DNA of 52,454 nucleotides. Origin: a virus. The notes beneath the pieces are model-generated. The model had not been told where the DNA came from and did no database searches. It saw only the letters and a program-made list of their open reading frames with translations. Both the position numbers and the translations under genes were made by a program. The first letter of the stretch is position 1. The number at the start of each line of letters is the position of its first letter. Location: positions 1 to 52,454 of IMG/VR virus record IMGVR_UViG_3300025668_000010, one strand, 5' to 3'. Positions 7,301 through 14,930 of the stretch are shown one piece after another.

Positions 7301-10300
7301 TACACTGGTAGGGTTATCGGAGACATTTCTAATAGAAATGAGTTTGTTCTTGAGAATGTATCAGGAACATATCAGTCTGACAAAAATTTAAACTCTTCTA
7401 GCAACATTATCAGTATTATCTTGTCTGGTAATGGATCGTTCAGTGCAGAAGCAACACTACTCTTAACGGATGGCGATGATGATGTCATTGCTAGAGGTAG
7501 AATCCTTGAGTCTGTATCAAACCAAAACTCTATTAGAGTCGAAGTGACTCAAGGAGAGTTTGTTGTTCCTGAAAGTGCTACTAAGAACTATTTTCTCCAG
7601 AGCACAGTTCTTGGAGATACCGTAGGTCTAGAAGTTGTCATCTACAACGAACTAAGTAAGAACATCCAAGCATTTGTTGTGGATAACAACTATGCTTTGG
7701 TATCTACATCCGAACCACACAATGTTGGTGTTGGTAGTGCTGTAAATATGGATCTTATTCCTAGTGTGGCAGATACTACAACAACTTATTATGTAAGAAA
7801 GAGATTCTATCAACAGATTACACTGAGAGCACCTTCTTTCACTTCAGTCATGACTGATAGTGGTGTTGGCAAGTCAGAAGTTCTTAATGGTGGTATAGCA
7901 TATCAAGCAGGAACATATGAAGATGTTGAACTTATCTTTTTCGATCAAAGCAAGGTAAGAACTGATATTGGATCTGTTGGAGATCCTGATAATGCGAAAG
8001 CAACTATTGTTGTTAGTGACTACAACAATACTGGATATGGCAGTGTCAGTATAGTTACTGTTACAACTAAAGGACAGAATTACATTAAGGGTGACATCCT
8101 ATCAGTTGCTGATGCATCTCTCAATAGATTAGATTCTACCAATTCAACCCAAAGGTTGGCATTGGAAGTTGATCATGTTGGTTTCTCTTTAACTAACACC
8201 GTATTACAACTAAGAAGTATTCAGAAACTGTCTGAGAATGACTATCTGCAAATTAATAGTGAGATTGTAAAAGTCACATCTATTGACAATAATGCAAGAA
8301 CTGCTACTGTTCAAAGGGGACAGTTTGATACTGTTGTCACCAATCACTTTGATAATACTACAGTAAGACTGTATAACGGCATCTACAGATTCCAAGAAGA
8401 CTCAAGACCTCTTGGCGATGGTATCAATGATCCATATATTATTGATTATGATGCAACCACTCAAGAGGTAACTCTAGCATACAACTATGATGCTCCCTCT
8501 CCTAGAGAAGTTACTAACAGTAGTATTTTCCAGGATGATAGTTCTCCTAGAAAGTCTATCAATATTGCTTCATCTACTGCTGGTCAAAACAACTTAGAGT
8601 TTTCTAAGGATGTCAATTTTGCAACGTATGGTAGAAACACTGACATTCGTATTCAGAAATACTATCGTTATTTGTTTGACACCAGTCATGTTTCTATGAA
8701 TGGTGTGTTCCTTGATTTCTCTGCTAGTAAAACGGGAACTATTTTTACTGAAGAGAAAGAGATAAGTGGTATTCAACCAGGAAACGCTGGTTCATTTGTT
8801 GCCATCACATTAGGTTTTGGTCCTAATATTTCTGGTCTTGCTCAACAGAGATTCCCAGTTAACTTTGACACGTATTACTACTTTATTAAGGCGTCTAGTG
8901 ATGTCAATACAGATAGTGCTTCATTGAAAGTTATTGATGATCCTTTGACTGGACCTAAGACAGTTAAGTTCACGACATCTACAAAGTTTGCATATCAGCT
9001 GCCTGACGTTCCTGATTATCAAGGAACTGGCAACATCATATACACAACATCTTCACCTTTTGCTGAAGGTAAGATCACTAAGACCACAATTAATAATCTT
9101 GGAGAAGGATATAAGAGATCTCCTATTGTTGAGGGTTGTCTTGTAACAGATAACAACGAACCACTACTGACTGTAGAGTGGGATTCTATCACTCAGTCAA
9201 TTAAAGGTGTCCAAATTAATAATGGTGGTAAGAACTACATCAATCCTAAAGCAGTTGTTACCAATGGAGATGGCGTTGGTGCTCACTTTAGTGTAGTAAG
9301 CGATCAAGGAAGAATTACTAGAATTGATGTCTTAGCAGGTGGCAGTGGTTTCACCTTTGCTCCTATTGTATCGGTATATGAAGGTGATATCGATGCATTC
9401 TTTGAATCTGAGAGCATCGGTCTACCACAAGATATTAGCATCATCAGTAATGGTGGTTCTTTCCACAATGATGCGACTATTGAGTCTACTTATAGATCAA
9501 ACTACGCTATCATCTACAAAGGAGATGCTAAGTTCTACAAGGGAGAGCGAGTAGAGCAGCGTGTTGGTTCTTCACTAATCTTCAGTGGTTATGTTTCTGA
9601 CAAAGGTTGGAGAACAGGATCAAATATTCTTAGACTTAATAAAGTAAGTGGCGTTGTAGACACCACCCTAAATCTTTATGCTGCAATGGATCCTAGTAGA
9701 TCTATTGAAGTATCTGATGTTTTGTTTACTGAGTTTGATTCTGATATCAGAACCTATTTTGACAATCTTGGTAGATATGCATCTGATAAAGGTAAGGTTG
9801 GTAGTAGATATCAAAAGGTAACTGATTCTTACTACTATCAAGACTTCTCATATGTCATTCAGTCTAGAACTGCTATTGATGTATGGAGAGATCTAATCAA
9901 GCAGACTACACACCCTGCAGGTTTCCAACTGTTCGGTGAAGTTCTAATTGATTCTGAACAGGAAGCAACAATGCCGACTGATCAGACTCCTACTACATCT
10001 ATCAGTTATATTGAACTTTCTCCTAAGACAGTAACTGTAGAGAGGAAGAGCACAAGGGTTACTAATTCCTTTGTAACAGTAGCAGATACAAACTTGATTA
10101 GAGGTCAAGGTTCTATCTCTATTGATGAGTATGATACTGAAGGAATTATTTCTAGAGAACTAACTATCCTAGAACCTTTCACTGGTCGCTATGCAAGTAA
10201 GGAAGATTATGTAGGTTCTATCAGATCAATCACTAAAGCAGCTGATAACACGTTAGTTTACACTTCTCTTAGTGGTGGTGTAACTGTTCCATCTGGTGCT

Positions 10301-13300
10301 TATGCTCACTGGATTAAATTTAAACTTGTAAGCAACAGCAACAACCAACCTGCTGTTGGTCCTTTTGTTGGTGCTGGTTCTTCTACCCAATCTTGGGATA
10401 CTAATGATAATTACACTATTCTTCCTAATGATGAGTATGTAACTACTGGGTCAGGTATCTTTGATCTGACCAAGATCATTCGTATGGATATTGGTTACCT
10501 ATTCTCATTTGGTGAATTTACTAATAGTCCCTCCAGTGATGACTATGAGTTTGGTGGATTGGTTCAATCTACTGAATCAGACTTTTCTAATATTGCATAT
10601 GAGTTTGAGGTTGGTGATGAGATCACTCTCTACGAAAATGCAGCATCTTATATTACTCTTGAAATTACCGAAGTTAAATCTCCTGCATATGATGTAGTTG
10701 AAGGTGTCATTGGTAATGGCAACATTCTCGGTAGAAAAACATTTACTCTTGTAGATAAAGCAAACTATCTTGCATACTCTCCATACAATGAGCAAGAATT
10801 ATTCCTTACTATAAATGGAATTGCACAGGAACCTGGCAAATCATTTAAAGTATCTGGTTCACAGATAACATTTAATGAACCTCCTCTCGGTCCTCTCTTC
10901 CCACAAACAGGAGAGAACTTAGATGATACTTACGAGACTGAATCTGCATCACTAATCTGTAAAGCATTTAAGTTCAAAGAAGATACTTTTAACTCTCGTT
11001 ATTTAAGAAAACTTAAGGACATCTCTCCTAATTTTGATGGATTTACATCTGAGTTTGATTTATATTGGGAAGATGGAACTATTGTAAAAGCAGATCCTGG
11101 TGAAAAATTCCTCATCTTTATCAATGGCATTTTGCAAGAAGCAAAAGAGTCTGCAGAAGCACCATTGGGTAATGCATATTATATTTTAAGAAGAAATGGA
11201 TCACAAGCAGATGCGATTGTATTTGCAGAACCACCTAGAAACTTTGCAGACGATATTGATCCTGTTCCAGTTCAACTAGATCAAAGAGAGACTTTCTTTG
11301 GTTATGGAGTCGGTAGTTACGATAGATTCAAAATTGATAATCGTTTGATTCCATATAGAGGAACAGGTCCTTATCTAATCTTTGGTGAAGTTGATGGTAG
11401 AGTCAAGAACATCACCGATGGCAGATTTGTCTTGGTGTTTGTTGATGGAGTTCTGCAAAATCCAGACTCTTACACAATCAATGGTCCAAATATCACATTC
11501 ACATCAAATCTTACTCGTTACATTCCTGAAACTGGTCAATCAGTTCAGAACAATGTAAAGTTGATTTCTCTGTATGGTAGAGATGTCCCCAAGACTCTAT
11601 CATTCTATGATTATGATCGTGTTGGTCTTACTAATGAGATTATTGTTAGATGTCAGCGAGTTATCGATACATCTGCTGGAAATCAAGAATATAATGAATT
11701 CCAGAGTAGATTGTATAGTTTCAATCCAACTACTCCTAAGAATTTGTTTACCATCACTTCAGATGGAACTAGAAAACTCTTAGGAAAGATTTCTCTAATA
11801 AGATTTGATGAACTTGAAGATGGAACTACAAATGGATCTTCAAAAATTGGTGTAACACCAGTTGACTTTACATTTACACTTTTGAATGCATCGAACATTG
11901 ATTTTTCTGAGTTGTCATATGATCCAACACAAAATACTGCTGATGACACTAGAGTTTCTGCAATTTATGTTTCCGATAAAGCAGATTTCTCGAATCCAAT
12001 TTCTTTTAATAATATCAACAGTGTTTTCTCGATTGATATTTCATATCCAGTAGATGATGAAGGTAAGCGTTTGCTTGCTAGAGATATTCCTTCATGGTTG
12101 AGAGGTTCTGAGAATGGAAACTCAGTATATGATATAAGAAACAATACTGAATTGGAAATCATTGCTGGAGATGAAATCCTAGTTGATGGTGAGAATGAAT
12201 TTAGAACAATTGAGTATGTTCCTGGTAAAGCAAATCTAAGAAACTTTGGATTGGGTCAGACTGCTAAGTATGAGCACTTCTCTAAAGTCGATGTAAGTAA
12301 TTACAATGGTATTGTTAGAGGAGAGGGTCTTAGCGTAACCAGTCAAATTGATGGAACTGGTCGTGTTATTTCTCTTGGATTTAATGATCTTGAGTGGAAC
12401 AAGAGGGATCTTGCTCTATTCTTCAATACTGGTATTCTATTACAACCAACAGCATATCAATACTTTGTTCCACCACAACTCAAGTTTGTTCCTGTTGATA
12501 GTAATGGTGGTGGTGCTAGAGCAGAAGTTCTTACGAAAGATGGACAGGTTCTAGATGTTGTATTAACAAATGGTGGTTTTGGTTATACTCAACCACCCAA
12601 AGTAGTCGTCACTAGAGGATATTTTGTTAAGAGGAATCCTACTAGAGTAGTTAAGTCTGAAACTATTATTAGTGTAAATACGGAAGTTGCAGGTGGTGGT
12701 GCCTTATCTGTTGTTCAAACAGAAATTCTGTTGACTGGCGAAGGTGCTGTTTCTAGTATTCTTTCTATTATTGCACTTGGTGGTCTTGCTGGCGACCAAG
12801 TTGATTCTGATTCTGTCTTTGTCACAGAACTCCATACTACTGCTCGCGAAGCAGGAACAGAACTCAGAAAAGCAGAATTCCAACAGTTTACCAAGAGAGA
12901 TCCATCAACAGCTATTGATCAGGTTGCATCCGAACTTAATATCAATGAACTTACTATTACGGTAACTCTTGATTCACCAACTGCTGTTATTACAGATATC
13001 TCTCCTGAAATGGGTGTGGATGTAATTACATCGACATTACATAAGCAAATCAATGCTCCTATTGTTTATGCTGCTCAGGATACCTACAGTGTAACAGGTG
13101 CATTCCTCGATGCTCCTCTATCTCCAACAGGAACAACTGCATATATTGGAAATACAAGTCTGTTCCCATCGCAAGGCAAATTGCAGATCGGAAAAGAGAT
13201 TGTTGCTTACAATTCTACTCTTGGAGACAGATTCCTTGATCTCACTAGAGGTATCGAAGGATCTACGGCACAAGCACATAATGCTGGTCAGTATCTTAGA

Positions 13301-14341
13301 ACTCTACCTGAATTTGTTACTGTCCTGCCTGTTGGACCTGCAACTATCCTTATTACTGAGTCCGAAGTCAGAATGTCTTCCGCTCAGTTGGTGGAACTTA
13401 AGTCACAAGTTATCAGTGAGCAGGAGATCAAACAGTCTGATGCTCGCTACATCGAGATTGAGAACGAGTTCCAGATTATTACACCTGTCGTCACTCCAGT
13501 TATCGAAGTCGGAATCAGGAGTATTGCTACTCCTGCTCAAGAAACCGTCTCTATCTCTCCAGAGACCGTCATCGTTGTTACTAACACAGTAACACATGAT
13601 ACTGAAGTTAGAATGTTGGATGATCGTTTCATCCAGTCTACCAGAAATCTTGATCTTGACCTATACTTTGATTATGACATTACTAAGCAGATTACAATCA
13701 TTCCTCCAACAACTGTCGTAAGTGCAGAGCAAATTGCTGGAAGTGTTAGTAAGATTACGCAAATTAATGCTAGTGTAGAATCCATCAGTAGTGACATTGT
13801 TACTATTGCCTCTACGACTACGATCTCGGAGATTGACGTTCAGATCAATATCGAACTGGGTCTCCAGACTCAGACTGAGATTACTAAGTTTGAAGGATTC
13901 AGAACAGTATCTGCAATCTCTAGTGTATCTGGAAACGTCACCACAGAACTCTACGCTGCGGCACAACCTGCTAAAGCATCTATGAATGCTCTGTTGACTA
14001 ATACAATCTCCAGAGTAATTGTAACTCCAGATAGTGTCTCTGCTCTAGTTGACTTCCCGAGGGGTGCTGATGGTGGTATTCTTGGTGGTCAGTCTGAAGA
14101 TGGACCTAAGCAGATTCAACAGCAACTGGATCTTGCTATCGTCGCTACTCTCACGACGATTGAATCTATTGCAATTACTGCTGGACCATCTATAACATCT
14201 ACATATACTGTGAGAGCACATCTCCCACAGCATGAAGGACGTGAAAAACCTGCTGATGTTATGCTACAAAGAGAGATGGGTATCCTTGACTACTATACTG
14301 AACTTGTCGTTCTAGAAACATCAATTAAAACTAGAAACTAA
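4355..14341 (+). CDS. 7: Giant baseplate wedge protein gp7
   Basis: A 3328-residue protein, three times the size of T4 gp7 (1032). Residues about 10-260 match the gp7 C-terminal region in pattern: LPEFISSDYENFSKIVEKYYEQ, then KRTLIKNITSFYRAKGTDRSIKFIFNTL and SDLIGEEI. A second gp7-like block comes at about 1815-1865 (SYYYQDFSYVIQSRTAIDVWRD..THPAGFQLFGEV), so the gp7 core is split by some 1500 residues. The insertion holds GxGYxxPPxV beta modules (about 540-640, 1580-1680), a YHYH-like domain (about 738-855), and one copy of an 'RG' module (about 1285-1340) related to copies near residues 75-135 and 2920-2985. The tail carries three (V/I)NG(V/I)xQ modules (about 2150-2390) and beta-rich repeats. 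gp7 links wedge core and periphery. The position after gp6 supports the call; the exact role of the inserted domains is inference. Confidence 0.82.
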   Translation: MAETRRISTLIESQLPEFISSDYENFSKIVEKYYEQLELRGQPLDVIQNITKYRDIDFYEKNLLAQGTELAVAVSASDTTIELIDASSFPVENGYIKINDEILFYKERNGNTLSDVSRGVSGNTKLGDLYEASNFVTTLAVGHNSGVTVQNISNLFLYAIVKNFESDYLASFPEKYLNEKVDKRTLIKNITSFYRAKGTDRSIKFIFNTLVGNDTPEVVRPKDFTVKASTSDWITSYSLKVKVISGNVSDLIGEEIVQGIDSFNPNAGFASGIVDNVFGAGTVDGEQLYEIALDTSSINNTFKIASKTELTADFDNGLTVGDRINVFSTEGFSSTGRFIIRGEEFEYSDKSVTQFLVSNRESNIVYATGESVYSFSTVTSGNVKLLVLGVLYNLSTDAPVPYSEEGDRIQVSGAGFETRDPIIMTPQNTIRWILSQENAEAANPTIQSQIGDLPGDVAAVYEDSNYYYICSSSFPTRPILLANTQQKLQDQKTMRLIRKNPQVITESYKTTQRDVGILVDGTLAFSYRDFDQVKFGPITKFNISQKGAGFQDPPNVLINNIPGRARSFLAGEVVDSIELLDQTVYTVPPTVTITSGRNGKASATVTFGRITSIQVIDAGEYYTTPPTVRIIDRLGKGRFAEYNTVLANGKIVDFEQVDEGKFYSKGNVIVDILPVGDGAAATSDIVTYTKDRYKKLQSELDSSNGYAFQNYNPTKGYGYGIVANPSSLRTDLNDDGTSHSPILGFAYDGNPIYGPYGYENPLDTSSAVSRLSSAYYLKSNRLGGPNPSEFPLGTFIEDYEWRPSTQTGKLELDENNGRFCATPEYPAGVYAYFITIDINGDPAFPYILGSNYYSLPVDSNYNADLSQDDLPKYAKRLKTLGMPSNGGNTILKINKTTSGSISALNVEDSPASFKVGNKFIINDTGTEGSGAAAIVAEVTGKTVTSLKSNDLDPTNTLAVSYIETIAPCYLFEGDTVTQEDSNYTGRVIGDISNRNEFVLENVSGTYQSDKNLNSSSNIISIILSGNGSFSAEATLLLTDGDDDVIARGRILESVSNQNSIRVEVTQGEFVVPESATKNYFLQSTVLGDTVGLEVVIYNELSKNIQAFVVDNNYALVSTSEPHNVGVGSAVNMDLIPSVADTTTTYYVRKRFYQQITLRAPSFTSVMTDSGVGKSEVLNGGIAYQAGTYEDVELIFFDQSKVRTDIGSVGDPDNAKATIVVSDYNNTGYGSVSIVTVTTKGQNYIKGDILSVADASLNRLDSTNSTQRLALEVDHVGFSLTNTVLQLRSIQKLSENDYLQINSEIVKVTSIDNNARTATVQRGQFDTVVTNHFDNTTVRLYNGIYRFQEDSRPLGDGINDPYIIDYDATTQEVTLAYNYDAPSPREVTNSSIFQDDSSPRKSINIASSTAGQNNLEFSKDVNFATYGRNTDIRIQKYYRYLFDTSHVSMNGVFLDFSASKTGTIFTEEKEISGIQPGNAGSFVAITLGFGPNISGLAQQRFPVNFDTYYYFIKASSDVNTDSASLKVIDDPLTGPKTVKFTTSTKFAYQLPDVPDYQGTGNIIYTTSSPFAEGKITKTTINNLGEGYKRSPIVEGCLVTDNNEPLLTVEWDSITQSIKGVQINNGGKNYINPKAVVTNGDGVGAHFSVVSDQGRITRIDVLAGGSGFTFAPIVSVYEGDIDAFFESESIGLPQDISIISNGGSFHNDATIESTYRSNYAIIYKGDAKFYKGERVEQRVGSSLIFSGYVSDKGWRTGSNILRLNKVSGVVDTTLNLYAAMDPSRSIEVSDVLFTEFDSDIRTYFDNLGRYASDKGKVGSRYQKVTDSYYYQDFSYVIQSRTAIDVWRDLIKQTTHPAGFQLFGEVLIDSEQEATMPTDQTPTTSISYIELSPKTVTVERKSTRVTNSFVTVADTNLIRGQGSISIDEYDTEGIISRELTILEPFTGRYASKEDYVGSIRSITKAADNTLVYTSLSGGVTVPSGAYAHWIKFKLVSNSNNQPAVGPFVGAGSSTQSWDTNDNYTILPNDEYVTTGSGIFDLTKIIRMDIGYLFSFGEFTNSPSSDDYEFGGLVQSTESDFSNIAYEFEVGDEITLYENAASYITLEITEVKSPAYDVVEGVIGNGNILGRKTFTLVDKANYLAYSPYNEQELFLTINGIAQEPGKSFKVSGSQITFNEPPLGPLFPQTGENLDDTYETESASLICKAFKFKEDTFNSRYLRKLKDISPNFDGFTSEFDLYWEDGTIVKADPGEKFLIFINGILQEAKESAEAPLGNAYYILRRNGSQADAIVFAEPPRNFADDIDPVPVQLDQRETFFGYGVGSYDRFKIDNRLIPYRGTGPYLIFGEVDGRVKNITDGRFVLVFVDGVLQNPDSYTINGPNITFTSNLTRYIPETGQSVQNNVKLISLYGRDVPKTLSFYDYDRVGLTNEIIVRCQRVIDTSAGNQEYNEFQSRLYSFNPTTPKNLFTITSDGTRKLLGKISLIRFDELEDGTTNGSSKIGVTPVDFTFTLLNASNIDFSELSYDPTQNTADDTRVSAIYVSDKADFSNPISFNNINSVFSIDISYPVDDEGKRLLARDIPSWLRGSENGNSVYDIRNNTELEIIAGDEILVDGENEFRTIEYVPGKANLRNFGLGQTAKYEHFSKVDVSNYNGIVRGEGLSVTSQIDGTGRVISLGFNDLEWNKRDLALFFNTGILLQPTAYQYFVPPQLKFVPVDSNGGGARAEVLTKDGQVLDVVLTNGGFGYTQPPKVVVTRGYFVKRNPTRVVKSETIISVNTEVAGGGALSVVQTEILLTGEGAVSSILSIIALGGLAGDQVDSDSVFVTELHTTAREAGTELRKAEFQQFTKRDPSTAIDQVASELNINELTITVTLDSPTAVITDISPEMGVDVITSTLHKQINAPIVYAAQDTYSVTGAFLDAPLSPTGTTAYIGNTSLFPSQGKLQIGKEIVAYNSTLGDRFLDLTRGIEGSTAQAHNAGQYLRTLPEFVTVLPVGPATILITESEVRMSSAQLVELKSQVISEQEIKQSDARYIEIENEFQIITPVVTPVIEVGIRSIATPAQETVSISPETVIVVTNTVTHDTEVRMLDDRFIQSTRNLDLDLYFDYDITKQITIIPPTTVVSAEQIAGSVSKITQINASVESISSDIVTIASTTTISEIDVQINIELGLQTQTEITKFEGFRTVSAISSVSGNVTTELYAAAQPAKASMNALLTNTISRVIVTPDSVSALVDFPRGADGGILGGQSEDGPKQIQQQLDLAIVATLTTIESIAITAGPSITSTYTVRAHLPQHEGREKPADVMLQREMGILDYYTELVVLETSIKTRN
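6566..6920 (+). other. YHYH-like domain inside gp7
   Basis: Residues about 738-855 of gp7 contain HSPILGFAYDGNPIYGPYGY, FIEDYEW, NNGRFCATPEYPAGVYAYF and FPYILGSNYYSLPVDSNYN. This series matches the YHYH domain family pattern (G(Y/F)AxDGxPIYGP ... TPEYPxGxYAYF ... FPYxxG). The family's function is not established. In this protein it sits between GxGY beta modules, in the large insertion relative to T4 gp7. Confidence 0.65.
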
Positions 14342-14871
14342 TGCCAGAATTACAATTAGCATCAGGATTTAGAACTGTCTTAAAAAGAGATGGCAACACC
14401 GTCGATGTCACTAATTTTGGACAGAGAATCCCTGATGGATTTTCATCATTTACTAGTGGTGCTGTTACATACACACTACGAGATTTTGAGTTTATTAAAT
14501 TTGAAGGTGATCATGTTATTGAAGATATTCAAAGAGCGTTTCCGCAACTTGCTATTAGAGATTTTGAATTGAGACCACAGTCTACATTCACTCTATCAGG
14601 TGATAGGTTCAATGCTGGTCCTTCAAGTATGATTATGGGAGTCACCACAGCAGATGGAAACCAAACTATATCAGTGGATGCGGAGAATCCTACTATCATT
14701 AATGTAATTACAACATCAAGTTTCGAGACCAGTGGTCATATCTTCACTGCCGCGAGACAATTGATTGAATATACGGAGAAAACTGCGACTACATTTACGG
14801 GATACGTAAAAACTGGTCCGACTACTCTAAATAATAACGATGACATGATTCAATTTTCTGGTCCTGAGTGA
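14341..14871 (+). CDS. Probable virion structural protein between gp7 and gp8
   Basis: A 176-residue protein whose ATG overlaps the gp7 stop (TAATG at 14339-14343), so it is probably translated with gp7. It is beta-rich, with LRDFEFIKFEGDHVIEDIQRAFP near residues 46-68 and a C-terminal strand series (HIFTAARQLIEYTEKTATTFTG) similar in style to parts of other phage baseplate proteins. There are no membrane segments. T4 has no gene between 7 and 8, so this is an extra component. Function is not recognised; a baseplate-associated role is inferred from position only. Late promoter-like boxes for gp8 begin within its last codons. Confidence 0.7.
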   Translation: MPELQLASGFRTVLKRDGNTVDVTNFGQRIPDGFSSFTSGAVTYTLRDFEFIKFEGDHVIEDIQRAFPQLAIRDFELRPQSTFTLSGDRFNAGPSSMIMGVTTADGNQTISVDAENPTIINVITTSSFETSGHIFTAARQLIEYTEKTATTFTGYVKTGPTTLNNNDDMIQFSGPE

Positions 14872-14888
14872 TCTGAAAATAAATAGCA

Positions 14889-14896
14889 TATAAATA
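14889..14896 (+). promoter_or_regulatory. Perfect T4 late promoter box TATAAATA upstream of gp8
   Basis: TATAAATA, identical to the T4 late consensus, lies 34 bases before the gp8 ATG. Two more late-like boxes precede it: CTAAATA at 14827-14833 inside the end of the previous gene, and AATAAATA at 14878-14885. Such clustering suggests strong or repeated late initiation for gp8. Confidence 0.7.
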
Positions 14897-14930
14897 AATC
14901 AGATATTAAAACGTCCCAGAGAAAACAACA

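Noticed and set aside
13098-13592. 164-codon frame inside gp7, Leu/Ser-rich
   Set aside because: A frame-shifted shadow of gp7, with composition typical of reading this gene out of frame.
14871-14905. ATCTGA...TCAGAT dyad around the gp8 late boxes as a third promoter-in-hairpin case
   Set aside because: The stem is only 6 bp with a loop of about 22 bases, much weaker than the two reported cases.
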